DNA from: Lichtheimia corymbifera B2541
Taxonomy: Eukaryota > Mucoromycota > Mucoromycetes > Mucorales > Lichtheimiaceae
Direction of reading: 5' to 3'
Assembly: GCA_000697475.1 (NCBI GenBank)
Contig: JNEU01001172.1
Coordinates: forward strand, 122,321-186,320
Length of the DNA stretch: 64,000 nt
The first letter of the stretch is position 1; every line of letters begins with the position of its first letter. A model generated the notes under the pieces. The model was given only the letters and a program-made list of their open reading frames with translations. It was not told the DNA's origin and did no database searches. The translations under genes and the position numbers were made by a program. Positions 1-11,545 of the stretch are shown here, one piece after another.

Positions 1-1
1 T

Positions 2-2864
2 TTATTTACACCCAGTTTTCTCGATGCACTCAATGCTGAGGAAGATAAAGATGCTCCACTCCTGTTTCCATCAGGTGCAATATCCTTCACAACACCCACA
101 CCTTTGAATGCTGATGCTGGGGAACATAATCAGCAACAACCCGAGAGCATGTTGAACATGTCATCATCACCATCTAATTCATCGGTCGACTATTTGTTGC
201 AACAACATCATCAGCAAGTATCCACCACTACCGCCACTACCAGCAGCACCAGCAGCATCCCAATCAGCACATCAAGTACTATTGCACCATCAGCTATTTC
301 TAACAACATGTGGATGATGGGAGGTGGTGGAGATCATCATCATCATACGACTGAAAAGCCATCCAACCGCTCTACGGTGGCTAAACGTCGTGTCAGCAAG
401 TCAAGAACTTCTCCGCCAACATCACCATCGAATACCATTAATTCATCCATGTCATCCATGTCACCTTCACCACCCATTACTCCTATGCAAGCACATGCAT
501 TTGATCATTCGAACAAAAAGCATCATCATCCCACCATCCTTGAGGAAGACGAGACCTTATCTGAGCAACAACATCACAACAACAACAACTCTTGGACAAG
601 CAGCAATAATGATCACTCTATGCGCATGTCGAAAAGTAGCTTGATTGCAGCACGTATGATGCAAGGGGTAAACACGGCCAATATCCTCAAGCCCCATGTG
701 CAGCAATACTTGATGAGTAACGACCCTGCTGGTTCGGGTGAACGCACTATCATGATTTTGACGAGCAAGGTTGCACAAAAAAGCTATGGAACGGAGAAAA
801 GGTAAATAGTGGGCCGGGTTAATGTTGTTGTAACCAACCTTGTTTACTTACTTGTTCATCCATCCAGATTTCTATGTCCACCGCCAACTACTATTCTCTC
901 TGGATCTTGCTGGTGGGCGAGTGATCGTCAAGAAGGCCCTCAAGGTTTCTATCCTGGCGCATTGGCACCTCCCAAATTGACAATCCACATATCCGGTGAA
1001 GCTAATAGCCAGTCAGGTGTCCTTGAATGGTACTCAGCAAATGGAAACATCCTTGATGGCACATCATCTGCATCGGCTGCTGCTTCGGGTGATACAACCA
1101 TGTGTGGCAAATGTGTATCAAAGCATCTCCATATCAACGATGCTGACGAGAAGCGAAAGCGTGTTGAAGTCATGGTCAAGATGCAGCTTGGTAACGGCCT
1201 TCAACTTGGTACTTTGGCAAGCAAGGGTATCAAGGTAATCAGCAAACCTAGCAAGAAACGTCAAAGCGTCAAGAACATGGAATGTAAGTTTTCTAGTGCA
1301 TATGCTATTCTTGGTATTCTTGGTACTTTTTTATTCACATACAACCATTTCTTTTGAAATAGTGTGCATTCATCACGGTACCACCATTTCATTGTTCAAT
1401 CGTATCCGCTCGCAAACAGTATCCACCAAATACCTCGGCGTATCCAACAACGTCCCAGTTCAAGGCAAAGGCAATAGCAACACCAGTGGCAAAGGCAATG
1501 GAACATGCTTCGTGGCTCGTACTGGCTCTTGGGATCCATTTGTGATTTGGATTGTTGACACTTCTCGTGCACCTGATGTGGGACAAATGCCTCGTAAACA
1601 TCATCCAACCAATCCCAACTATCCACCACCTCCAGCTATTGCATTGCAAGCCGACAACAACCAACAACCCATTGCTATCCACTACAATCAAGCCGTGGTG
1701 CTACAATGTGTCACAACAGGCCTTGTTAGTCCGGTGATGGTGATTCGAAAGGTTGACAAGGGAAGCATGGTATTAGGCGGCAATAAGTTGGACGACTTGT
1801 CAGGCACCACAGGTGGTGAATGTGGCGATGAAGCTCTTGGCGACCCTGTATCACAATTACACAAGATCGCTTTCCAAATTGTACAAGATCCATCCATTGC
1901 ACATAGCAACAAGGCAGGATACCATCGACACCAGCAACATGGACTCGATCGCATGTCATCAGAATGGAAATTACCACAATCATGCCAGCCTATTACATAT
2001 CTTGCATGCTTGAATGATGTGGTCGGTATGCATAAAACAACATCAGCACGTACTCTTACTTCGCAACAACAACCACGAGCAGCAGTAACACCAAAATCCA
2101 CAGCATCCCCTTTGAGTTGGCTTGAGCAGCAACAGCAGCAAATGCAATCGATGGCATCCAACGAATTTGTTGTATCGGAAGAAAATGACGGGAAGGTGGT
2201 ACGCAAGCGACGTGTGTCATGTGATGTTGTCAAGCCTATGTCATTGCCCGCCAAATTACAACAATCAACTGCAGCTGCACATCGACGTCGTGTGAATTCG
2301 TTAGGCGATGTATCCGCAGTGGCTGGTGCTGGTCGTCGTGGCAGTGTGGCTGATCGTCGTGGCAGCGTGGCTGATCGTCGTGGCAGCGTGGATAGTACAA
2401 CACAAGCTAACACGGATGGTGCATGTTGGACTGAAGATGTATCAGATGCAGCTGTGTGGACCATTGTGGGTACTGATTGTGCTACTTACACATTTTGGGC
2501 GGCTCCACCTCTTGGCGATATCAATTCACCTTTTCTACGCACTGAGAATGGATCAGCTATTACTCCTTTCCCCACCATCACAACAAATATCAACACTCAA
2601 CAAGCAAGAAGTGACAACAATACTCTCACACTCGCTGGTGAACATCTTACTCGTGATTTGTCGGTGTGGTTTGGTGACATCAAGGCTCCTCGCACTGAGT
2701 ATCGTTCACGTGAAGCTCTCGTTTGCTCCATTCCTGACATAAACGAGTTGCTCTCAAGCCCTGTCATCACAGTCGATGAGCATGATGGTGAACGGAAACT
2801 TCCCTTGCTCCTTGTCAGAGGTGATGGCATCGTATACCGCACAGGCCAATTCTATTTGTTCTAA
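2..2864 (+). CDS. CSL-family transcription factor (5' partial)
   Basis: Nuclear sequence-specific transcription factor of the CSL (CBF1/Su(H)/LAG-1) family, expected to bind GTGGGAA-type sites. Exons 2-801, 868-1283 and 1363-2864 join in frame to give at least 905 residues. The frame is open to the left edge, so the N terminus is missing; TTTATTTACACCCAG at 1-15 could be an intron end. About 240 low-complexity residues precede the DNA-binding region (AQKSYGTEKR, then FLCPPP across intron 1). The beta-trefoil follows (NRIRSQTVSTKYL, GSWDPFVIW), then a C-terminal IPT-like domain (TLAGEHLTRDLSVWFGD) ending GQFYLF. Between PITYLACLND and AAVWTIVGTD the beta-trefoil carries about 130 extra disordered residues with three RRGSV repeats. 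Long N termini and insertions are known in fungal CSL proteins. Fungi lack Notch, so targets cannot be inferred. Family assignment is secure. Confidence 0.93.
2331..2394 (+). repeat. 21-bp coding tandem repeat (RRGSVAD x3)
   Basis: Three consecutive copies of a 21-nt unit encode RRGSVAD, RRGSVAD and RRGSVDS inside the disordered insertion of the CSL factor. Each copy matches the RRxS consensus for basophilic kinases such as protein kinase A. Phosphorylation is inference only. Confidence 0.85.
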
Positions 2865-3640
2865 GCAACGATGTGCTTATTAGCATTTATTTTCATGCTC
2901 TAAGCTTCTCTTTTATTCTCTACTATATATGATTTGCTTTTATCTACCTGCTTTTATCTTATGCATTTCCTTCTCTCCTATATACTTGAAGCACCCTTCA
3001 GCTTAATTGTAGACTATATCCCTCGGATAAGAATAACCCGTGCCCCATGTATTATAATAGCGTAAATGCATCATAAAACATTTCTCAACCATCAACACTA
3101 TCATTATATATAATCTATTGCCCATAGCATGTGATCAACAGTGTTTGCATGTCTGCTATGAATGATCAAACACATCCCATTCTATACAGGTATCTAACAA
3201 GATCAAAGCCATAAGAGACAACTGACAAGATCTAATCACCCCAAAAAGGAGGCAAGTATACTATCATATATGGCCTTTGTTCAAGACACAATGAATCAAT
3301 CAGACCTTTTGTCTTTCTCTCCAACCATGCATTTGCTATACCATAAACCATTCTACTATAATACAACGTACACACACTTGACGACGTGTAGCTCAGGAAG
3401 AAGTGATATCTCTCGCATTACTTCAAAATGGTCGCCAACACAACATGGTATCTGTTAAAAGTAATCCTTTAATCCTTTAATCCGACATCATTCACAGGAG
3501 GTAGATTTAGAGGTGTACAATGACTTGGTCCAATTGTAGTGGGGGAAGTATTGTGCAAAGGTACATGATGATGAAATTATACGATGCAAGGTGTGACAAT
3601 CATGAACTTGGATGGTGAAGAAGATTGTACGACTAGTTGA
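2865..3640. other. Intergenic, AT-rich, no gene seen
   Basis: 3' flank of the CSL gene and start of the repeat island. The short ORFs have no recognisable motif and no splice pattern extends them. Confidence 0.6.
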
Positions 3641-4240
3641 TTGGTTGCACAGAGGATTATGATAGTGGTAATTGGATGCATCCCCATCGTTCAGAATGAT
3701 GGCATCGAGCATACTGGTCAAGTTGATAATGGATACACTCTTCTTCCACCCATTGTATATATCCAATTCCTTCCATCTCATACCACAAAACCAATATCCA
3801 TATCCATAAGAAGTCGTATGTATTGAAGCAAATTGATACCCGTAAATAAAGCTGTTCTATACAATGGCTATCTGCTGCCCACGTAACGAAGGCTGTAAGG
3901 CATGTTGCTGCAAATAACTTGAAGACATTGGGGATAAGGGCCTTGCTAATAGCAACTGCTGGAGTGAATGCTGTTACGATTGGTTGTGGCAGAGGAGTGT
4001 ACAAGAGAAGGTGAAGTGTCAAGAAACGCGGGTGTTGTAGTGTGGTGTACACGTCATGGACTTGCCATTCAGTCAAAGACAATCGAATCAAGAGAGCTGT
4101 AGGGTTGAAGTGATGAGTTGAAGCAGGACAATCATTCGCATAGTGGTAGTTGCACTGGAATGGGCGAACAGTTGAGAATGGGAAGAAGAGGCAAGAAGCA
4201 GGGAGTGGAAGAGCTGGAAATTAACTTGATTTTTCTGACA
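3640..4240 (-). pseudogene. Degenerate copy A of an unrecognised repeated ORF
   Basis: Read on the minus strand, this segment resembles two other segments of the window (about 7500-8640 and 62440-63616). Shared DNA includes the stretch around GTAAATAAAGCTG (about 3842; also about 8353 and 63147). Shared protein pieces include LSLTEWQVH (LSLAEWQLH in copy C) and HPRFLTLH. A 144-codon frame is open at 3657-4091, but neighbouring homologous pieces fall in other frames, so it is a decayed copy. I do not recognise the family. It could be a lineage-specific gene family or cargo of a transposon; no transposase or reverse-transcriptase motif is visible. Confidence 0.6.
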
Positions 4241-4795
4241 CTTGGATGACGTTCCTTTGCTTGAGCGTTGCCCAGTCAAACCCACTTGGATCAAGAAAGT
4301 TGAAGGATGGAAATGTTGCCATGAAGCAGGAGAATTGCTCACATGCATTGTTTTGGGTAACCGTGATGAATGGGAGGAATGGGCTATTAGCTGGCAGTTT
4401 ACGAAGTAACCGTGTATTTGATTTTTCTCATTTTGAATGATACTTCTTTGTTCGAGCGTAACTCAGTAACTCAGTCAAAACCTCTCGGATCAAGAAATTT
4501 GAAGAATGGAAATGTTGACCTGGAGCAGCACAATCGTTTGTATGTGATGGATTGAGAAACAAAGGCGAATGGGAGGAATGGGCTATTAGCTGCCAGTTTA
4601 CAAATAATCAATCAAATTGATTTGTCTGCTTTTGCATGATACTTCTTTGTTTGAGCGTAACTCAGTCAAATCCACTCGGATCAAGAAGGTTGGAGGATGG
4701 AAATGTTGCCATGAAGCACGAGAATAGTTCAGATGCACTGGATTTGGAAACAACTGAGAGCCGGGGGAGGTGGCTATCAGCTTCCAATTTGTGAA
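4228..4795. repeat. ~192-bp tandem repeat, three diverged copies
   Basis: Three head-to-tail copies start near 4235, 4427 and 4624, with spacing of about 192 and 197 bp. Each contains a CTTTGTTCGAGCG-like block, then GGATCAAGAA, GATGGAAATGTTG and a GGGCTATTAGCTGCCAG-like end. The array abuts the upstream end of copy A and may have grown from its 5' flank. Confidence 0.8.
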
Positions 4796-4877
4796 CTATT
4801 ATTAAATGCTGTTTAGGTATCATGCATTGACAAATACCCCTGATTTCCTGGCTCAGTTACACAAAGAGGACCATCTT

Positions 4878-5376
4878 CATCTTTGGCTCTAATACGAATG
4901 AGGCGATTGACAATGAACAAAGACCACTCTCCATATAGCACCACGCTTACAGCATATGTAAAACATAAAGGTGCCTGTATCTCAAAACTTTACAATGAAA
5001 CGTGGGGTCTTCAATCGAACAAAGTTGCTCGTCGCGGCGGAGCGCACCTTGGGTGCAAGTTTCACGATCAACCTCTGATTCACCCAATGTCACCACCAGC
5101 CTCGTCGAAAAAAAATTCAAGAGGTCGATCTGATTCCACTTTGGCTGATGGCGAGATTGGGTGAATGTGAGCAAGTTCCACGACGATCGTGGAACTTGCA
5201 CCCAAGGTGCGCTTCACCCCGACGAGCAACTTTGTTCGATTGAAGACCTCACGTTTCATTGTAGAGTTTTTAGTTATGGCCATCTTTATGTTTTGCATAT
5301 GCTATAACTATGATGTTATATGGGAAGTGGTCTTTGCTCATTGTCAATCGCCTCATTCGTATTAGAGCCAAAGATG
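4878..5376. mobile_element. Fold-back element with two 192-bp inverted arms
   Basis: The left arm (4878-5069) and right arm (5185-5376) are imperfect reverse complements over about 192 bp, around a spacer of about 115 bp. The outer ends are CATCTTTGGCTCTAATACG on the left and its complement on the right. The spacer edge carries a perfect 13-bp stem (GCAAGTTCCACGA) with a 3-nt loop at 5171-5199. No ORF spans it. This is MITE or fold-back architecture; I could not define a target-site duplication. Confidence 0.75.
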
Positions 5377-5422
5377 CAGACGGACTTCTTTGTGCAACAC
5401 AGCTCATTTGCATGATACTTCC

Positions 5423-5627
5423 CAATGAACAAACATCACTCTCCATATAGCATCACGCTCACAGCATATGTAAAAACGCAAAGGTGTCTGTATCTCTAAA
5501 CTTTACGATGAAGCGTGGGGTCTTCAATCGAACAAAGTTGCTCGTCGGGGTGAGGCGCACCTTGGGTGCAAGTTTCACGATCAACCTCTGATTCACCCAA
5601 TGTCGCCACCAGCCAAAGTGGAATCAC
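5423..5627. repeat. Third, direct-orientation copy of the fold-back arm
   Basis: Matches the left arm of the preceding element in direct orientation (CACTCTCCATATAGCA, then GTTGCTCGTCG, then CACCTTGGGTGCAAGT), so the element family has at least three arm copies here. Confidence 0.75.
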
Positions 5628-6150
5628 TACCTAATGCAGTGAATGATTTCTATACCAATCACATCCTATTCTGCTTAATCAATCTACGCCACACTTGGCG
5701 AAAACAGGTATACAGCAAAGTAAGGACGCCTTATGGCCATACCAGACAAAAGCTGAAGGAAGAGGAGACGTGTATAGTAGCCCAAAAGGCAAAATGTTAT
5801 TGATAACATAGTTGAAGAGGGGTATTGTCTTTATGTACGCTCAATCATCCATTGGCCTTGGATTCGCTTCCCGGAGACTTTGGTAGCATCAGCCCAGCGA
5901 TGATTTTGACGCTTGTTTTGCTGCTTGTAACCAGTTTATTTGACAATCCCATATGCTGATACATGTCTTGATCCCTTCCTCAACACAGTAGTCATCATCT
6001 TTTTGATCCTAAATGATTCTAATAGCACCAAAAAAGAAAGTTGAATGAGCAGGATCATTTCGATCGCAACGTGTTGTCATACTTATCTTGTGGAAAGAAA
6101 AGCGTTCCATTTGAAGCAGCATAAGCAAACTCAGATATACCTCAGGAAGA
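5628..6150. other. Intergenic, no gene seen
   Basis: AT-rich sequence between repeats. No coding signature, RNA gene or splice pattern was found. Confidence 0.5.
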
Positions 6151-6154
6151 ATGA

Positions 6155-6571
6155 TGGATTACGGACCACAATACCACGGTGGGGTTATGATTAGAAGAGG
6201 ACCATGGCGTGTTATTGTCACAAAGTAGGCTATAAGTCGAGTCACGACAACCCATCCTGAACCAAAGATCATGTACCAAGCAAGGCCTACTGATACAGTC
6301 ACTTTTGTGTCGAGCTTCTTCATCCATAACCAGCTCCAGGTTCTGCTTCCTTGAGATCTGAGCACGCTTGCTCTCGACAAAGTTGGATTACGGACCACAA
6401 TACCACGGTGGGGTTATGATTAGAAGAGGACCATGGCGTGTTATTGTCACAAAGTAGGCTATAAGTCGAGTCACGACAATCCATCCTGAACCAAAGGTCA
6501 TGTACCAAGCAAGGCCTACTGATACAGTCACTTTTGTGTCGAGCTTCTTCATCCATAACCAGCTCCAGGTT
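6155..6571. repeat. Near-identical 186-bp direct duplication
   Basis: A segment of about 186 bp beginning TGGATTACGGACCACAATAC occurs at about 6155-6340 and again at about 6385-6570 (offset 229 bp), with about two visible differences. It is therefore younger than the surrounding decayed repeats. The minus-strand ORFs in it are duplicates of one another and show no known motif. Confidence 0.85.
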
Positions 6572-6654
6572 CAGTTCGAGATATGCTGCGAGAAAGAGAA
6601 AGGCGGGTGTGCTGTTGCAGTGACGTCCCCATCCCCACCTACTAAATTCCTCAG

Positions 6655-7015
6655 TTAAATATGGCGGGCTGTGAATATCAAGATGACGTTGGCATTTCAG
6701 TGTGATGGCGGCTAGTGATTTTTGATTTGGCGTGGTGGAGGATTTCAACTTGACGTTGATTCTTTTATGCAATGGCGCTTGGCGACCAAATTCAGACCTT
6801 GCTGATTCTCGGCTACACCTAGAAGCTTACCATATATGCGATATAGGATGTTATGTAAAATGGGAGAACAGCAGAAACAATAATATAGTATGCGCCATTG
6901 CATAAAAGAATCAACGTCAAGTTGAAATCCTCCACCATGCCAAATCAAAGATCACCAGCCGCCATCTCACTGAAATGCCAACGCCATCTTGATATTCACA
7001 GCCCGCCATATTTAA
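6655..7015. mobile_element. Fold-back element with two 124-bp inverted arms
   Basis: The left arm (6655-6778, starting TTAAATATGGCGGGCTGTG) is the near-perfect reverse complement of the right arm (6892-7015), separated by 113 bp with no ORF. The arm sequence is unrelated to the 4878-5376 element, so it is a second family of non-autonomous inverted-repeat element or a palindromic duplication. Confidence 0.8.
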
Positions 7016-7490
7016 GCAAAATCCAATATTTTGTCGTCCAAAACTAGAAAAAGATGTCGTTGGATAAGATTGCTTTGTCATCATGCAGAAACAAGTGCTC
7101 ATACTATTATTAATTATCCATTACATAGGTCTCTTGTAAAAGCAGTAGCTAATACATGATTCAGGATGCGATATAAACCATACAAGCTCCCTTTTGTGTT
7201 TTGTCACCTCTTGGCATGATCACATCGCACGAAAGGAATGTCAATCCTAACGTCAAGTTTTGCTTGTATTGGACGACAAATAACTGTGTAGGGGAGCGAC
7301 AAATTTCTTGCAACTGACTGTACTATTCGGTACAGATTTATTCGTTCTTATAATGTTGTATAAATTAGCGTAGCTGAAAGCTATCATAGGTAAGCATGGC
7401 ACATTCATATACTCGTGAATCGTTGTATCACAACAGCTCATTCTTTATTGAGCAGAGTGGATCAAGTTACAATGAACCAAGCACTATGTT
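7016..7490. other. Intergenic, no gene seen
   Basis: AT-rich sequence between the fold-back element and repeat copy B; nothing recognisable. Confidence 0.5.
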
Positions 7491-8640
7491 GGGAATCATC
7501 ACTCCCGAATTAATATCTTGCAATATAAGTGTTCGAGAACCATTCCTGCCTTTCGTCTATCAATACATGAACTAGGACCTGTGACAAAAGAACAAAAGCG
7601 CCTCGATACGATGATGTAAATGATCCAATCTCGCTTTCCGACCTTCAAGTTTCTATTCCCCCTTCTTTCAATCCAGAAACCACCCAGTGATCCACAACTT
7701 AAGTATATGAACTGATGACATGATGCTCGTTTAGATAATATGTTAAATTTAATGGAGAAGTCGAAGAATAGCACATGGTAGTGTATATGTTGTTTATCGA
7801 GAAAGTATGATAAGGGAACAGCATTGTAAATTGAATAAGCTACAGGTGTGTCGCATCGAGTCGACATGGATAACTGCGCCATTGTATTCTTGATTGCTGC
7901 CGTCATAAACACCCTTCATCCATGATTGTAAAATAGCTGCTGCACGCATTGGCCTGAGTATTCCAATAGCGTCCATGACGGTAGTAAAGCACCTTTCACC
8001 AAGATATCATCCATTTGGTCGATCCCATCCAATCCATCATCATCCTAAGCAGTATCCACGTGATCGTTCCTTCGGACGACGCTCGCTCCAAGTAACCAAA
8101 ACAGCATTCCAGGAGATCTCATCGCTGTATTTGATTGCATCCGTCCATCAAATTCACCATATTGGTTGAAAATAGCCAATTGATCGCTGCTGATATGCTT
8201 CCTTTTCCATCCGGTTGCTGATCAATCATTTTCTTGGTCATTTCCATTGCTGCTCAACCAGGCGAAGATTGCTCGTAGTAGTGCGATATACTTGATAGCT
8301 GATATGCGATTATCCATTGGAATCCGTATGTGTCAAAGCAAGTTGCTGCACGTAAATAAAGCTGCTTCCATACAAAGTTGTTCATATACTGCAAGGCATG
8401 TTGCTGCAAGTTATGTTCGGTTGTGGCATAAGTGAACGAAAGAGAGCGTGTGCTGTATTAGAGCGACAAGGTTGTGTATGCTGTTTGAGGCAATGGAGTA
8501 GCGATCCTGCTAATAACGACCTCTGCAATGTTGTAGTGGAGTGCATACGCCATTAGTCAACATGGAGAGTTGAAGCAGGACAGTTGTTCACGAGTGGGTG
8601 GAATGGACAACAGTTGCGAATTTGGAGGAAGGAGGGAGGA
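7490..8640 (-). pseudogene. Degenerate copy B of the unrecognised repeated ORF
   Basis: Longer copy of the family seen at 3640-4240 and 62440-63616, reading on the minus strand. The frame at 7794-7976 contains SWMKGVYDGSNQE, matching SWIKDAYDGSNQE in copy C. DNA around CAACCAGGCGAAGA (about 8255) and GTAAATAAAGCTGC (about 8353) is shared with copy C. Several stops and frame changes break the homologous reading, so no intact product is expected. Function unknown. Confidence 0.65.
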
Positions 8641-8762
8641 GGTGGATCCAAGACGAAAAAGGTTAAACGCCGTTTTTGGGAGACACAGCAGTAAAAAAAT
8701 GCGAGAGTCTCAGCGTTTCCAACGCACGCGTCTTTATCTTCTTCCACTCCTTTTCCGTTTCA

Positions 8763-10864
8763 ATGCCTGACACGGACGATGAAGAGCAGCCACTGCAACA
8801 TCAGCAATCACAGTCATATCAAACCATAATTTTACCTACCAGTGACGATGATAATGACAATGATCAAGAACGCCACTTTACGAATTCCAGCTATAATAAC
8901 CATCAACACAAACCTCGGCTTGGAAATATCAGCTTACCGATTTTGACCCTTTGGTATATAAATCCCACGCTAATCATGCTTGCGAACCAACCAACCTCAT
9001 TCATTACATAGCTTAGCTATTGGTGCAGGTCTCACCACGCTGGATTCCTCAATATGCGTCACTGTGCTCAACCATATTGGTACCGAATTTCACAGGTATA
9101 ATCACGCATGCATGCAAGAGCAAACAGCGGAGTTTATTGATCTCTTGTGTGTAGCGCCAATCTCGCAGCTTGGATCACTAGTGCCTACATGCTCACTTGC
9201 CTATCAGCACTCCCATTGGGTATGTTAAAAGACAAGGATGACTTTGTATGCAAACGGATTACTTACACGTCTCTGTAATATCAGTGGGAAAGTTATCAGA
9301 GGCATTCGGAAGAAAACCAGTGTTGATTGCTACCTCGTTGCTTTTCCTTGTCGGCTCTGTCGGATGCGGTGTATCCCAATCAATGCTTCAAATGATATTT
9401 GCGCGAGCCATTGCTGGTTTTGGTGGTAGTGGTCTGGTACTCCTTCCAAGCATCCTAATCCATGATCTTGTTCCGCTTGAGCAATCGAGCCAGTACCAAT
9501 CGTATATTAACGTGTCACAAACAGTGAGTATTGAATAAGAGTGGGAATATGGTACAAAGCATCAAGTGCATGAATATTGACTATGTGGACGAATTCAGGT
9601 TACAGTGATATTGGGACCGCCATTTGGAGGTTGGATCACAGACATGGTGGGATGGCGCTATTGCTTCCAGCTCAACATTGTACCTGTGCTGGCAATCACC
9701 TACGTTTATGCATTTCGATTGAACAACTATAACGTTCCAAAGGAGAATACCTGTGCATGGGAAAAGCTCAGGACGATTGATTTTGGTGGTGCTTTTCTAT
9801 TGACCATTGGCATCCTTGCTCTTGCCATCATTCTCATGTCAGGCGGCAACACCCATGATTGGAATGATCCATTCATCATAACAATGCTATTTGGATCATT
9901 GTTGGCATTCACTGGTTTTGGCATTTACGAAAGAAGACAAGGAGATAATGGGCTTTTAAGACCGGAAACAGCGTCCAATCGAAATGTCATCTCCACATGC
10001 ATCACAGCACTAGGCAATTGTACCAGCGATAGCGGAATCCTTATACTTTTACCACAATACCTGACAGTAAGTATGGATACGTATATCGGAAAGGGATGAG
10101 ATACCACGTATTAATATGTGCCAAAGGTAGTACATGGATCCACCATTTCTGAATCAGGACTCTATCTAACAGCACGATCTATTACAACGCTTGCTGGATG
10201 TTATGTTGCTGGGCAATACGTCAAACGCACCGGACATTTTCGCAACTTTTTGATGGCCATGGCAACGCTTTATATCGTGTGTGCGTTTATCCTTGGAAAA
10301 TGGGTAGTTGCAGCTATACCCCATGTCGCAGGCGTAGCATCCATGTGTTTGACAGGAACAGCATTTGGTGCTATCTCAGTCCCACTCTTCACGGCCGTTG
10401 CAAGTGATATACCCAAACCACGTAAAATAAGATATATATCTATCCAATCTTCATAGGCACTAACCATGATCGTTAGAGATTGCATCGGCTACATCCATGT
10501 ATGTCATGACACGTTATATGGGTATACTACTGGGAATGGCTCTCAGCTCCACGCTTGTGCAAGGGAATCTCAAAATCCTCTTGCGGGAAAGGATCAATGG
10601 TGATGACGCTGATAAGGTGGGTACAGTAATGGGAATATAAGCATTCTTTATACTCATCATAATGACGCTCCCTAGCTCATTGAATTCATTCGTACCTCCA
10701 TTGATAAGGTAAACACGCTTACACCTGAAGTACAACATATTGTCTCGGACGCTTTGGCACAATCTCTGGAAAAAGCTTATTACATCTTGGCAAGCATTGC
10801 ATTTATTTCGGTACTCGCGTTGATGTACATGAAGAACGTGGATGTTAGAGGCAACAACAAATAA
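8763..10864 (+). CDS. MFS drug/H+ antiporter-type transporter (14-TM, DHA2-like)
   Basis: Integral membrane proton-driven exporter of the major facilitator superfamily; substrate unknown. Eight exons (8763-8953, 9012-9095, 9155-9219, 9285-9523, 9599-10066, 10127-10421, 10477-10616, 10676-10864) join in phase to 556 residues, the size of 14-spanner DHA2 proteins. An acidic cytosolic N terminus precedes TM1 (AIGAGLTTLDSSICVT). Motif A (GKLSEAFGRKP) follows TM2, and the antiporter motif C is seen as ILGPPFGG in TM5. TM segments continue to ALAQSLEKAYYILASIAFIS and a short cytosolic tail. The start at 8763 (MPDTDDEEQ) was chosen over an upstream in-frame start because of its length and acidic character. 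It is flanked by a decayed repeat on the left. Fungal relatives export drugs, mycotoxins or siderophores, but nothing here decides which. Confidence 0.9.
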
Positions 10865-11545
10865 TTTGCATAAAAGTATCATAGCCACGATTAAATAAAA
10901 ACACGACACAATGAAAGCGAGATAGTCATGCATGTAATAATAGTAACTTATGAACAATGAAAGATCAACCAATCCACAACATAATCCCTCATTTGGGTCT
11001 ACAAAGAAGCCCAAGTTGAAAGGAGCGGGATTTATTTGACAGTCTGGTCATGCTTGCCCAGCTCAACATCTCCATGACAACACAAGCTAAACGTGCATCC
11101 TCCAATAATACCCACTATGCCATGGTCGAACCAGTGCAGCTGGGTCTCTATAACTTGCTGCTCCAAAACTTGATGATCATCGCGGCATAAAGGTTACTCA
11201 GCTGCATCATACACAATAACTGCGTTACAGAAAATGATTTTGGTCGTTAAAAGTACACGCTGGTTGACCCTTCTCAATGTTAGTGGTTCATCTAAGATGG
11301 GATCTTTGGTTTAGGAAAGCCTAACGACATGTGGGAAAGTGTTCAAGAACCCAATTGGTACATGGCTGAATGAGCTGGTTATGGACATTTACATTTACCT
11401 GTACTACATCGGCTTCTGCATCATACCTAAAATTTTAGTCTTTTCGTTTACTGACATCATAGAGCAACAAACCTGTCACCATCGCCGCAGCTACAATTTG
11501 ACAATTTCACATATCGCACACAAATGTAAAGAGAAACGTTGTTAT
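10865..11545. other. Intergenic, no gene seen
   Basis: Between the 3' ends of the MFS gene and the convergent small membrane protein gene. Only short ORFs without motifs. Confidence 0.55.

Noticed and set aside
1688..2464. 258-codon ORF on the minus strand
   Set aside because: It is antisense to the conserved CSL exon 3; its composition (runs of Cys and repeated TLPRRSA) is the shadow of coding repeats.
4228..7015. CRISPR-like array or telomeric/subtelomeric repeat
   Set aside because: Units are ~190 bp and diverged, without short identical repeats and unique spacers; a eukaryotic nuclear context also excludes CRISPR. No telomere repeat units are present.
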